DNA from: Rathayibacter sp. VKM Ac-2760
GTDB lineage: Bacteria > Actinomycetota > Actinomycetes > Actinomycetales > Microbacteriaceae
Assembly: GCF_009834185.1 (NCBI RefSeq)
Contig: NZ_CP047173.1
Span: forward strand, 1,302,001 to 1,366,000
DNA length: 64,000 nucleotides
Direction: 5' to 3'
Position numbers and translations under genes: made by a program. Under the pieces are notes generated by a model. That model was not told where the DNA came from and searched no databases. It worked only from the letters and a program-made list of their open reading frames with translations. Position 1 is the first letter of the stretch; each line of letters opens with the position of its first letter. This document shows, piece by piece, positions 42,140 to 50,621 of the stretch.

Positions 42140-42886
42140 TCAGACGAAGAGGTTCGCCCGCTCGAGATCCTCGGCGAAGTCCACCTCGACGGCGTAGAGC
42201 TCGGAGATGTCCATCGGCTCGACGAGCAGTCTGTCCTGCTCGATCGCCAACTCTATTCCACGCTCGAAGTAGTCCTGGGCGTCGACCCGGGCCAGCTGGC
42301 GGATGAGCGCCGGCTTGTCGGCGGCCGAGACGTAGTTGATGCCGACGGCCTCGCCGAGTCCGCCCTTGACCGTCTTGGACAGCTGGTCGATGTAGCCCTC
42401 GGCGCTCGTCGTGTACTTGACCTCCTCGTCGGACACCTTCGCGGTGTTGACGGTGACGAAGGAGACGTCCTTCGCGATGAGGTCAGCGGTGCGGTCGAGG
42501 ATGCGCGGGTCGAAGACGACGTCGCCGTTCATCCACAGCACGCCGCCCTGGCCGGAGGCCTGCAGGGCGCGGAGGAGGCTCTTGGAGGTGTTGGTCTGGT
42601 CGTACTGCTCGTTGTAGACGAACGTCGCCGAGGGGAACGCCTCGATGATGTGCTCGAGCTTGTAGCCGACGACGATGCTCACCGGGACGGCGGTGCCGAA
42701 GGCGTGGTGGATGTTGTCGAACTGCTGGCCCATGATCGTGCGGCCGTCGCTCAGCGGGGTGAGCGGCTTCGGGAGGGAGCGGCCGAGCCGGCTGCCCATG
42801 CCCGCGGCGAGGATCACGACGGACGCGGGCGTCCCGGTCGGGGTCGCGCCGGCGGCGGTGCCGCGCTGGAAGGGCGTGCTCGTCAT
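42140..42886 (-). CDS. LicC-like sugar/choline-phosphate nucleotidyltransferase
   Basis: A 248-residue NTP-transferase: VVILAAGMGSRLGRSLPKPL (nucleotide loop, about residues 22-41), VPVSIVVGYKLEHI, NTSKSLLRALQA and the metal-site MNGDVVFDPRIL. The NTSKSL element resembles phosphocholine cytidylyltransferase (LicC) and related enzymes that make CDP-activated alcohols. It could provide the CDP-donor for the CDP-alcohol transferase at 28180 or the polymer transferase at 32142. ATG at 42886 has AGGAG 5 nt upstream, and TACACT (complement of 42966-42971) may be the operon's -10. The product is inferred, not proven. Confidence 0.83.
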   Translation of the reverse strand: MTSTPFQRGTAAGATPTGTPASVVILAAGMGSRLGRSLPKPLTPLSDGRTIMGQQFDNIHHAFGTAVPVSIVVGYKLEHIIEAFPSATFVYNEQYDQTNTSKSLLRALQASGQGGVLWMNGDVVFDPRILDRTADLIAKDVSFVTVNTAKVSDEEVKYTTSAEGYIDQLSKTVKGGLGEAVGINYVSAADKPALIRQLARVDAQDYFERGIELAIEQDRLLVEPMDISELYAVEVDFAEDLERANLFV

Positions 42887-43105
42887 GTGTTCTCCTCGAA
42901 TCAACCGCCGGTCAGCGTCCGTTCACCGATGTGTCGCGACCTGATCGCTCTCTGGGTCAGCCCTTAGTGTACAGTGCGCGACTTCGAAGGCCAGGGGTCC
43001 GTCACGGCCGTGTCGCCGACCCCGAGCGGGCGCTGTCGCCGGGCGCTGTCGCCGGGCGCCCGGCGCGCCCCGTCGGCGTCCGGAGCGAGTTGGTACCGTA
43101 GCCGG

Positions 43106-43960
43106 ATGACGTCCGCGACGAACGCCGAGGAAACCGAGCGCGACGACGCTCCGCCCGCCGAGTCGCCGGCTCCCGCCGCGGTCGAGGCGGATCTCGAGCA
43201 CCCCGTCGTGTTCGAGCTGCACGCCGTGACCCGAACCTTCGGCCGCACCGTCGCCGCCGATCGCATCGACCTCGCCGTCCGAGCCGGCACCTTCTACGGG
43301 ATCATCGGGCCCAACGGCGCGGGCAAGACCACGACGCTCTCGATGATGACCGGGCTGCTCCGCCCCGACACCGGCCGCGTCCTCGTGCACGGCGTCGACG
43401 TCTGGAAGGACCCGCGGGCCGCCAAGCCGCTGATCGGCGTCCTGCCCGACCGCCTCCGCCTGTTCGACCGGCTGACCGGCGCGCAGTTCCTCGCCTACTC
43501 CGCCGCGCTGCGCGGGATCGACCGCCCGACGGCGCGCGCGCGCACCCTCGAGCTCGCCGAGGCGCTCGGCCTGACCGACGCGCTCGAGCGGCTCATCTCC
43601 GACTACTCCGCCGGCATGGCGAAGAAGGTCGCGCTGGCCGGCGCGATGATCCACGCGCCGCGGGTGCTCGTCCTCGACGAGCCGTTCGAGTCCGTCGACC
43701 CGGTGTCCTCGGCCGCCGTGATCACCGTGCTGCGCCGCTTCGTCGCCGGCGGCGGCACGGTGGTGCTCTCCAGCCACGGCCTCGACTTCATCGAGCGGGT
43801 CTGCGACGACGTGGCGGTGATCGTGGGCGGGCGCGTGCTCGCCGCGGGCTCCGTCGAGGAGGTCGCCGGCACGGCCACGCTCGAGGAGCGCTTCCTCGAG
43901 CTCGCGGGCGGCAAGCAGATCGCCGAGGGGCTGCAGTGGTTGCACGACTTCTCCGGCTGA
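43106..43960 (+). CDS. ABC transporter ATP-binding protein
   Basis: A 284-residue ABC ATPase with a 45-residue acidic N-terminal extension. Walker A IIGPNGAGKTTTLSMMTG, GVLPDRLRLFDRLTGAQFL at the Q-loop region, signature DYSAGMAKKVALAGAM, Walker B VLVLDEPFESVDP, and switch SSHGLDFIE. It resembles the CcmA/Ybhf-like drug-export or membrane-remodelling class. ATG at 43106 follows TACCGT by 6 nt (leaderless). Its end overlaps the permease gene by 25 bp, so the two make one exporter. Substrate unknown. Confidence 0.9.
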   Translation: MTSATNAEETERDDAPPAESPAPAAVEADLEHPVVFELHAVTRTFGRTVAADRIDLAVRAGTFYGIIGPNGAGKTTTLSMMTGLLRPDTGRVLVHGVDVWKDPRAAKPLIGVLPDRLRLFDRLTGAQFLAYSAALRGIDRPTARARTLELAEALGLTDALERLISDYSAGMAKKVALAGAMIHAPRVLVLDEPFESVDPVSSAAVITVLRRFVAGGGTVVLSSHGLDFIERVCDDVAVIVGGRVLAAGSVEEVAGTATLEERFLELAGGKQIAEGLQWLHDFSG

Positions 43961-45483
43961 GGCTCGACGTCCTGCTCGGCGCGTTCCGCTCCGGCGCGCG
44001 GCACACCGGCGGGGCCCTGCTCGGGCTGCTGGTCGTCGTCGTCACGACCGCGGGGCTGCTCGCCGGTCTCTCGACGCTCGAGCCGGGCTCCGGGCTCGCG
44101 GCCGACGCGGTGATCGCCGGGGGAGCGGTGCTGACCCTCGGCTTCCTGGTGCTGCCGTTCCTGCTCGGGCCGAAGGATCCGATGGATCCGCGCGCGTTCC
44201 GGCTGTTCGGCATCCCGAGCGGTCGCCTCGCGGCGGCCCTCGCCCTGGCCGGCCTGGTCTCGGCGCCGGTGCTCGCCCTCGTCGTGCTGGGCGGCGCGCT
44301 GATCCCGATCTTCCCCGCGGCCGGGCTCCTGGCGGTGCTCGGCCCGCTCCTCGGCGTCCTCACCACCGCGCTGCTCGCGCGGATCGGACTCGCCGCCTCC
44401 TCCGCGCTGGTCGCCTCGCGCACCGCTCGTGAGCTGCTCGCCGTGCTCGGCCTGGTCCTCCTCCTCACCGTGCCGGTCGTCCTCCTGCTCGTCACCGGTC
44501 TCGACTGGGGCGGCGAGGGCGCGGGCGCGCTCGAGCGCCTGGCCGCCGCCCTGGCGCCGACGCCGTTCGGCGCCGCCTGGGCCGTCGCCCCGGGGGCCGC
44601 GGCGGGGGAGGCGGCCGGTCCACTGCTGACGGCCCTGCTCACCCTGGCCGCGGCCGGCGCGCTCTGGTGGCTGATGGTGCGCACCCTGACCGGTCGCCCG
44701 GAGCGCACCTCCCGTCCGCCGCGCGGGCTCCGCCTCGGCTGGTTCGACGTCCTCGGCGGCAGCCGGACGGGGGTGATCGCCGCGCGGACCATGACCTACT
44801 GGCTCCGCGACCCGCGCTACCAGGCCTCCCTCGTCGCCGTCCCGCTGCTGCCGATCGTGGCCGTCGTGCTGCTCGCCCTGGTGGGGGTGCCGTTCCCGCT
44901 GCTCTCGCTGCTGCCGGTGCCGCTCATCGCGCTGTTCCTCGGCTGGTTCCTGCACAACGACGTCGCCTACGACGGCTCGGCGTTCTGGCTGCACGCCGCC
45001 GCGGGAGTCCGCGGCTGGTCGGACCGGCTCGGCCGCGCGTTCCCGACCCTCCTGCTCGGCCTGCCGGTCGTCGTGCTCGGCTCGCTGGTGACCAGCGCGA
45101 CCTCGGGGCTCGACGACGCGCTGCCTGTCCTGCTCGCGGTGAACGCCGCCCTGCTGCTCGTGCCGGCGGGAGTGGCGAGCACGCTCTCCGCCCGGCTCGC
45201 CTACCCGGCGCCGCGGCCCGGCGACAGCGCGTTCGTGCAGCCGCAGGCGCCGGGCGCGAGCGGCGCCGGAGCCCAGGCGCTCGCGTTCGGGCTGGGCCTG
45301 CTGCTGGCCGCGCCGTCCGTGGTGCTGGCGGTGCAGGCGCTCTTCTTCGGCGGTGACCGCGACCAGGCGATCCTCGTGGGCGCCGGCAGCGCCGTGGTCG
45401 TCTTCGCCCTCGGCGTGCTGCTCGGCGGCGTCCTCTTCGATCGCCGGGCCGCCGAGCTGGTGTCGTTCACCAGCCGCTACTGA
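43936..45483 (+). CDS. ABC transporter permease (large ABC-2-like)
   Basis: A 515-residue, very hydrophobic protein with about twelve helices, e.g. GALLGLLVVVVTTAGLLAGL, ALALAGLVSAPVLALVVLGG and LPIVAVVLLALVGVPFPL. A cytoplasmic loop has RTMTYWLRDPRYQASL, a motif I associate with fused-half ABC-2 permeases. GTG at 43936 lies inside the end of the ATPase gene (25-bp overlap) and has no separate promoter, so it is coupled to it. The large size suggests that it forms the membrane domain without a second permease. Confidence 0.82.
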   Translation: MVARLLRLRLDVLLGAFRSGARHTGGALLGLLVVVVTTAGLLAGLSTLEPGSGLAADAVIAGGAVLTLGFLVLPFLLGPKDPMDPRAFRLFGIPSGRLAAALALAGLVSAPVLALVVLGGALIPIFPAAGLLAVLGPLLGVLTTALLARIGLAASSALVASRTARELLAVLGLVLLLTVPVVLLLVTGLDWGGEGAGALERLAAALAPTPFGAAWAVAPGAAAGEAAGPLLTALLTLAAAGALWWLMVRTLTGRPERTSRPPRGLRLGWFDVLGGSRTGVIAARTMTYWLRDPRYQASLVAVPLLPIVAVVLLALVGVPFPLLSLLPVPLIALFLGWFLHNDVAYDGSAFWLHAAAGVRGWSDRLGRAFPTLLLGLPVVVLGSLVTSATSGLDDALPVLLAVNAALLLVPAGVASTLSARLAYPAPRPGDSAFVQPQAPGASGAGAQALAFGLGLLLAAPSVVLAVQALFFGGDRDQAILVGAGSAVVVFALGVLLGGVLFDRRAAELVSFTSRY

Positions 45484-45533
45484 ACCGGCCGCCCACGGGT
45501 CCGTCGCCGTGCTCCGCGCGTAGGATCGGAGTC

Positions 45534-45815
45534 ATGACGTCCCGATTCGAGAACAGCAGCACCGACCCTCTCGAGGGAGGCGGAGGAACCGCCACCCTCG
45601 ACCGCGAGCTCGAGGAGATCCTCAACCAGGAGACCATCGAGCCGGGCGATCACGAGCGCTTCTCCCACTACGTCCCGAAGGACAAGATCCTCGAGAGCGC
45701 GATGACCGGCAAGCCCGTCCGCGCTCTCTGCGGCAAGAAGTGGCTGCCGGGCCGCGACCCGGAGAAGTTCCCGGTCTGCCCGTCCTGCAAGGAGATCTAC
45801 GCCCGGATGAAGTAG
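45534..45815 (+). CDS. DUF3039 family protein
   Basis: A 93-residue actinobacterial protein: GDHERFSHYVPKDKILESAM, then ALCGKKWLPGRDPEKFPVCP ending SCKEIYARM. The Cys in ALCGKKW and the CPSC pair could bind a metal. No function is established for the family. ATG at 45534 follows TAGGAT by 7 nt, so it is probably leaderless and monocistronic. It converges with pncB, separated by 13 bp. Confidence 0.9.
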   Translation: MTSRFENSSTDPLEGGGGTATLDRELEEILNQETIEPGDHERFSHYVPKDKILESAMTGKPVRALCGKKWLPGRDPEKFPVCPSCKEIYARMK

Positions 45816-45828
45816 GCGTGCGCGCCGC

Positions 45829-47133
45829 TCAGGCGTAGCGCGTCGGGATGACCGGGTCGCCCCGGCCCAGGCGCAGCGCGTCCTGCGGCAGCTCGTCGAC
45901 GGCGTTCGCCCGGTGCTCGCGCGCCGCGGCGACGCCCGCGCTGCCGAGGTGCTCCGCGAGGATGCGGCCGTCGTCGACGAGCGGCACCAGCAGCGCCCGC
46001 TCGTCCTCGCCGACCGCGCCCTCGGGCCCGGCGCCGACGTGCACGACCTCCTCGACGGCGACACCGTCCTCGGTCAGCCGCCGACCGGCCGCCTTGCGCC
46101 CGCCGATCGACGCCTTGGCCGCCGACTTCTTCGCCACCGACACCCACTCGCCCGCGTCGTCCTCGTGCGCGACCAGCTTGTAGACCATCCCCGCCGTCGG
46201 GTGCCCGGAGCCGGTGGCCACCGAGGTGCCGACGCCGTAGGAGTCGACGGGCGAGGCGGCCAGCGCGGCGATCCCGTACTCGTCCAGGTCGTTCGTCACG
46301 GTGATCCGCGTCCCGGTGGCGCCGAGGGCGTCGAGCTGCGCGCGCACCGCCGCGACCTGCTGCGGGAGGTCGCCCGAGTCGATCCGCACCGCGCCGAGCG
46401 ACGTGCCCGCCACCCGGACCGCGAGGTCGACGGCGGCCGTCACGTCGTAGGTGTCGACGAGCAGCGTCGTGCCGGAGCCGAGGGCCGCGACCTGGGCGCG
46501 GAACGCCTCCTCCTCGGAGTCGTGCAGCAGCGTGAACGCGTGCGCCGAGGTGCCCATGGTCGGCACGCCCCAGCTGCGCCCCGCCTCGAGGTTGGAGGTG
46601 GCGCCGAAGCCCGCGATGTGGGCGGCGCGCGCGGCCGCGACGGCCGAGCGCTCGCCCGCTCGCCGCGAGCCCATCTCGGCCAGCGGGCGGCCGTCGGCGG
46701 CCGAGACCATCCGCGCGGCGGCGCTCGCGACGGCGCTGTCGTGGTTCAGGACGCTGAGCACCAGCGTCTCGAGCAGCACGCCCTCGGCGAAGGGCGCCTC
46801 GACGATCAGCACGGGCGATCCGGGGAGGTACACCTCGCCCTCGCGGTAGCCCCAGATGTCGCCGCCGAAGCGGTAGTCGGCCAGCCAGTCGAGCGTGCGG
46901 GCGTCGACCACCCTGTTCTCGCGCAGCCAGCCGAGCTCGGCGTCCCCGAAGCGGAAGCGCGAGATCAGCTCGAGGAGGCGGCCGGTGCCGGCGAGCACCC
47001 CGTAGCGGCGGCCGGGCGGGAGGCTCCGCGCGAACACCTCGAACATGCAGCGCCGGTCGGCGGTGCCGCTGCCGAGTGCGCCCTCCACCATGGTGAGCTC
47101 GTAGCGGTCGGTGAGGAAGGACGTCGAATCCAT
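45829..47133 (-). CDS. pncB: Nicotinate phosphoribosyltransferase
   Basis: A 434-residue NAPRTase, which makes nicotinate mononucleotide from nicotinate and PRPP in the NAD salvage (Preiss-Handler) pathway. Landmarks: LTDRYELTMVEGAL at the start, FEVFARSLPPGRRYGVLAG, VLNHDSAVASAAARM, FGATSNLEAGRSWGVPTMGT, LLVDTYDVTAAVDLA, VRIDSGDLPQQ and VTNDLDEYGIAAL (PRPP and phosphate sites). ATG at 47133 follows AACACT by 6 nt. It is divergent from murI, 57 bp apart, and convergent with DUF3039. Confidence 0.93.
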   Translation of the reverse strand: MDSTSFLTDRYELTMVEGALGSGTADRRCMFEVFARSLPPGRRYGVLAGTGRLLELISRFRFGDAELGWLRENRVVDARTLDWLADYRFGGDIWGYREGEVYLPGSPVLIVEAPFAEGVLLETLVLSVLNHDSAVASAAARMVSAADGRPLAEMGSRRAGERSAVAAARAAHIAGFGATSNLEAGRSWGVPTMGTSAHAFTLLHDSEEEAFRAQVAALGSGTTLLVDTYDVTAAVDLAVRVAGTSLGAVRIDSGDLPQQVAAVRAQLDALGATGTRITVTNDLDEYGIAALAASPVDSYGVGTSVATGSGHPTAGMVYKLVAHEDDAGEWVSVAKKSAAKASIGGRKAAGRRLTEDGVAVEEVVHVGAGPEGAVGEDERALLVPLVDDGRILAEHLGSAGVAAAREHRANAVDELPQDALRLGRGDPVIPTRYA

Positions 47134-47190
47134 CTGCCCAGTGTTCCATGCGCCGGGGCCGTTCCCGGGGCGCGGGTAGGCTGTTCCCCC

Positions 47191-48057
47191 GTGACGGACG
47201 CACCCCTCGGCATCTTCGACTCCGGCGTCGGCGGGCTCACCGTCGCCCGCGCGGTCATCGATCAGCTGCAGAACGAGTCGATCGTCTACCTCGGCGACAC
47301 CGCCCACTCGCCCTACGGTCCGAAGCCCCTCGCCGACGTCCGCGCCTACGCGCTGGACACCCTCGACACGCTGGTCGACCAGGGCGCGAAGCTGCTCGTG
47401 ATCGCCTGCAACACCGCCTCCGCCGCCATGATGCGCGACGCGCGCGAGCGCTACACGATCGGCCGCGGCATCCCCGTGATCGAGGTCATCCAGCCGGCCG
47501 TCCGCAGCGCCGTCCGCGACACCCGCAACCGCCGGGTCGGCGTCATCGGCACCGTCGGCACCATCCGCTCGCGCGCCTACGACGACGCCTTCGTCGCCGC
47601 GCCGGACCTCGAGCTGGTCACTGTCGCCTGCCCGCGCTTCGTCGAGTTCGTCGAGGCCGGCATCACCTGGAGCGACGAGCTGCTGGCGCTCGCCGAGGAG
47701 TACCTCGCGCCGCTCAAGCGGGCCGGCGTCGACACCCTCGTGCTCGGCTGCACCCACTACCCGCTGCTGCGCGGCGCCATCGCCTACGTGATGGGCCCCG
47801 ACGTCCGGCTGGTCTCGAGCGCCGAGGAGACCGCGCTCGACGTCTACCGGACGCTCGTCGCGCACGGGCTGCAGCGCACCGCGTCCGCCCCGCCGACCTA
47901 CCGCTGGGAGGAGACCGGCTCGAGCGACTTCGTCCGCCTCGCCCGGCGCTTCCTCGGCCCCGAGGTCTCCAGCGTCGACCTCGTCGAGACCGGCACGATC
48001 AACCTGCGCGAGCTCGACCGGGCCGCGCGATCCACGACTCCAGGGAGACCCGAGTGA
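47191..48057 (+). CDS. murI: Glutamate racemase
   Basis: A 288-residue glutamate racemase that supplies D-glutamate for peptidoglycan. It starts LGIFDSGVGGLTVARAVIDQ, has YLGDTAHSPYGPK, and both catalytic Cys, in LVIACNTASAAM and VLGCTHYPLLRG. This is a useful contrast with the racemase-like protein at 1785, which lacks both. GTG at 47191 follows TAGGCT by 8 nt. The stop overlaps the rph start by 4 bp; murI-rph-rdgB is a common actinobacterial operon. Confidence 0.96.
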   Translation: MTDAPLGIFDSGVGGLTVARAVIDQLQNESIVYLGDTAHSPYGPKPLADVRAYALDTLDTLVDQGAKLLVIACNTASAAMMRDARERYTIGRGIPVIEVIQPAVRSAVRDTRNRRVGVIGTVGTIRSRAYDDAFVAAPDLELVTVACPRFVEFVEAGITWSDELLALAEEYLAPLKRAGVDTLVLGCTHYPLLRGAIAYVMGPDVRLVSSAEETALDVYRTLVAHGLQRTASAPPTYRWEETGSSDFVRLARRFLGPEVSSVDLVETGTINLRELDRAARSTTPGRPE

Positions 48058-48836
48058 CCGACAGCACCGCCGCCCAGCCGACGACAGCGCAGCCGACCGT
48101 CCAGCGCAAGGACGGCCGTGCGCCCGACGAGCTGCGCGCCATCACGATCGAGCGCGGCTGGAGCACCCAGGCCGAGGGCTCGGCGCTGATCTCGTACGGG
48201 AACACGAAGGTGCTCTGCACCGCCTCCTTCACCAACGGCGTCCCCCGCTGGCTGCAGGGCAAGGGCAAGGGCTGGGTCACCGCCGAGTACGCGATGCTGC
48301 CCCGCGCCACCAACTCCCGGATGGACCGCGAGGCCGTCAAGGGCAAGGTCGGCGGCCGCACCCACGAGATCTCCCGCCTGATCGGCCGGAGCCTGCGCGC
48401 CGTCGTCGACACCAAGGCGCTCGGCGAGAACACGATCGTGATCGACTGCGACGTGCTGCAGGCCGACGGCGGCACCCGCACCGCGGCGATCACCGGCGCC
48501 TACGTCGCGATGGTGGACGCGATCGAGTGGGCCCGCGGCAAGAAGTACGTCGGCCAGAAGGCGCAGCCGCTGATCGACAGCCTGTCGGCCGTCTCCGTCG
48601 GCATCATCGACGGCGTCCCGATGCTCGACCTCGCCTACGTCGAGGACGTCCGGGCCGAGACCGACATGAACGTCGTCGTCACCGGCCGCGGCCTCTTCGT
48701 CGAGGTCCAGGGCACCGCCGAGGGCGCGCCGTTCGACCGTCGCGAGCTCGACGCGCTGCTCGACCTCGCGGTCGGCGGTGCCGCGGACCTCGCCCGCATC
48801 CAGGCCGAGGCGCTCGCCGCAGGGCAGGGCGCGTGA
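48054..48836 (+). CDS. rph: Ribonuclease PH
   Basis: A 260-residue phosphorolytic 3' exoribonuclease that trims tRNA precursors. Landmarks: RKDGRAPDELRAITIERGW, GNTKVLCTASFTNGVPRWL, TAEYAMLPRATNSRMDREAV, RLIGRSLRAVVDTKALGENT, and VIDCDVLQADGGTRTAAITG, the phosphate and metal site. GTG at 48054 overlaps the murI stop and has AGGGAG just upstream. It overlaps rdgB by 4 bp. Confidence 0.96.
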   Translation: MTDSTAAQPTTAQPTVQRKDGRAPDELRAITIERGWSTQAEGSALISYGNTKVLCTASFTNGVPRWLQGKGKGWVTAEYAMLPRATNSRMDREAVKGKVGGRTHEISRLIGRSLRAVVDTKALGENTIVIDCDVLQADGGTRTAAITGAYVAMVDAIEWARGKKYVGQKAQPLIDSLSAVSVGIIDGVPMLDLAYVEDVRAETDMNVVVTGRGLFVEVQGTAEGAPFDRRELDALLDLAVGGAADLARIQAEALAAGQGA

Positions 48837-49450
48837 GCCTGGATCTCGTCCTCGCCACGCACAACGCGGGGAAGGTCGAGGAGTTCCGGGCGATGCTCGC
48901 CGGCGCGCTGCCGGGCGTCGGCGTGCGCGCCTACGACGGGCCGGAGCCGGTCGAGGACGGCGTCTCCTTCCGCGAGAACGCGCTGATCAAGGCGCGTGCT
49001 GCGGCCGCGCACACGGGGCTGGTCGCCCTCGCCGACGACTCCGGCATCCGCGTGGACGTGCTCGGCGGCTCGCCCGGCATCTTCTCGGCCCGCTGGTCCG
49101 GCCGGCCGCACGACGCCGTCGCGAACTACGAGCTGCTGCTCGCCCAGCTGGCCGATGTGAAGCCCGAGCACCGCGGCGCGCACTTCGTCTGCACGATCGC
49201 GCTGGTCGTCCCCGAGTCGGTCCTGCCCGGCGGCCGGGAGATCGTCGTCGAGGGCCGCTGGGACGGCGCCATCGCGCTCGCCCCGCGCGGCACCAACGGC
49301 CACGGCTACGACCCGGTCTTCGTCCCCTCCGGCTCGGCCCTGTCGGCCGCCGAGATCGCCCCGGCGGAGAAGAACGCCCGCAGCCACCGAGCCCGGGCCT
49401 TCACCGCCCTCCGCACCGAGCTGACCCCCCTGGCGACCACCCTCTCCTGA
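48833..49450 (+). CDS. rdgB: RdgB/HAM1-type non-canonical purine NTP pyrophosphatase
   Basis: A 205-residue housecleaning enzyme that hydrolyses dITP and XTP to monophosphates. It begins LVLATHNAGKVEEFRAML, has SFRENALIKARAAA, LADDSGIRVDVLGGSPGI, and the substrate-binding GTNGHGYDPVFVPSG and EKNARSHRARA. GTG at 48833 overlaps the rph stop (GTGA). It is the last gene of the murI-rph-rdgB operon; a GGGGGC/GCCCCCC hairpin at 49451-49470 follows its stop and may terminate it. Confidence 0.95.
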   Translation: MSLDLVLATHNAGKVEEFRAMLAGALPGVGVRAYDGPEPVEDGVSFRENALIKARAAAAHTGLVALADDSGIRVDVLGGSPGIFSARWSGRPHDAVANYELLLAQLADVKPEHRGAHFVCTIALVVPESVLPGGREIVVEGRWDGAIALAPRGTNGHGYDPVFVPSGSALSAAEIAPAEKNARSHRARAFTALRTELTPLATTLS

Positions 49451-49470
49451 TCGGGGGCGCAGCCCCCCGA

Positions 49471-49533
49471 CCGCGAGATGCCACTTGTGAGCGCGACACG
49501 CCGTGGCGTGCGCGCACAAGTGGCATCTCGCGG
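49471..49533. repeat. 63-bp palindrome with perfect 19-bp arms
   Basis: CCGCGAGATGCCACTTGTG (49471-49489) is repeated exactly as its reverse complement at 49515-49533. The 25-bp interior is itself partly self-complementary (ACACGCC...GGCGTG). It lies between the convergent rdgB and dedA genes. It is unrelated in sequence to the GTCGAGTAG element family and may be a second repeat family or a bidirectional terminator. Confidence 0.92.
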
Positions 49534-49555
49534 AGGGGTCGGCGCGTGGGGAGGG

Positions 49556-50296
49556 TCAGTGCTTGCGGTGCTCGTCGTCGACGGCGGAGGGGTCGAGGAC
49601 GAGCGCGCTCGCCTCGGCCGCGTCGGTGTCCGTGTCGTTCGCGCGCTTCGCCTTGCGGCGCTGCTGGAAGAAGTGGATCGCGGTGGGGATGATCGCGAGG
49701 AGGACGGCGCCGATCAGGATGACGTCGATGTAGTGCGAGACGAAGTCGGCGACGGGCGGGATGAAGGCGAGCAGCCAGCCGATCAGCGTGACGCCGCTGC
49801 CCCAGATCAGCGCACCGATCGCGTTGTAGAGGCTGTACTTGCGGTAGTTCATGTGCGCGACGCCGGCGGCGATGGGCGCGAAGGTGCGGACGATCGGCAC
49901 GAATCGCGCGAGGATCACGGCGAGGCCGCCGAAGCGCTCGAAGAAGGCGTTGGTGCGCTTGACGTTCTCGACGCTGAAGAGGCCGGACTCCTTGCGCTCG
50001 AAGATGCGCGGACCGGCCTTGTGCCCGATCAGGTAGCCGACCTCACCGCCGAGGAACGCCGAGAAGCCGATCGCGAGGCAGATCAGCCAGATCGGGACGC
50101 CCAGCCCGCCGTTCGACGCGTTCTCGTGCGCGAGCAGCCCCGTGATGATCAGCAGGGTGTCACCGGGGAAGAGGAAGCCGATCAGCAGACCGGTCTCGGC
50201 GAAGACGATGAGGCACACGACCAGCACGCCCCACGGACCGAACGAGGTGAGGATCGTCTCGGGATCCAGCCAGGGGATCAGCGCGGCGTGGTTCAA
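49556..50296 (-). CDS. DedA family membrane protein
   Basis: A 246-residue membrane protein of the DedA/VTT family, proposed phospholipid flippases or transporters. Landmarks: FAETGLLIGFLFPGDTLLIITG, LGGEVGYLIGHKAGPRIF with the conserved Gly-rich loop, and the hallmark FVPIVRTFAPIAAGVAHMNYR. The C-terminal 40 residues are charged. The start is read as TTG at 50296, with GGAG a few nt upstream; no ATG or GTG upstream is in frame with family sequence. It ends next to the 63-bp palindrome. Confidence 0.9.
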   Translation of the reverse strand: MNHAALIPWLDPETILTSFGPWGVLVVCLIVFAETGLLIGFLFPGDTLLIITGLLAHENASNGGLGVPIWLICLAIGFSAFLGGEVGYLIGHKAGPRIFERKESGLFSVENVKRTNAFFERFGGLAVILARFVPIVRTFAPIAAGVAHMNYRKYSLYNAIGALIWGSGVTLIGWLLAFIPPVADFVSHYIDVILIGAVLLAIIPTAIHFFQQRRKAKRANDTDTDAAEASALVLDPSAVDDEHRKH

Positions 50297-50505
50297 CGGT
50301 TCTCCAGTCGATCAGTGCCGAGTCGATCCGTGCCGTTCGGCCTGGTCGGCGCCGCACCCGATCCACGGTCTGCGGCGGCTCGACCGCGCTCACTGTACCG
50401 GCGAAACCGGGAAGACGACCCGGGCGGCCCCCGAAGGTGGCGCGCTGCGCCTGCTCGTCCGGATCGCCCTCGTCCGGAAGGCGCCCGTCCGAACATCGCC
50501 CATCG

Positions 50506-50586
50506 TGCGGAAGGTGGGACTCGAACCCACATGCCTCTCGGCACAGGAACCTAAATCCTGCGTGTCTGCCATTCCACCACTCCCGC
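50506..50586 (-). tRNA. tRNA-Leu (TAA)
   Basis: On the minus strand GCGGGAG...CTTCCGC forms the acceptor stem with discriminator A. The anticodon loop GATTTAGG gives anticodon TAA, and the variable arm (TGCCGAGAGGCA) is long, as for class II tRNAs. The T loop is GGTTCGAGTCC. CCA is not encoded. Confidence 0.95.
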
Positions 50587-50621
50587 GTGCGCGCTCCAGT
50601 GTAGGAGGGAGGACCCGCGGC

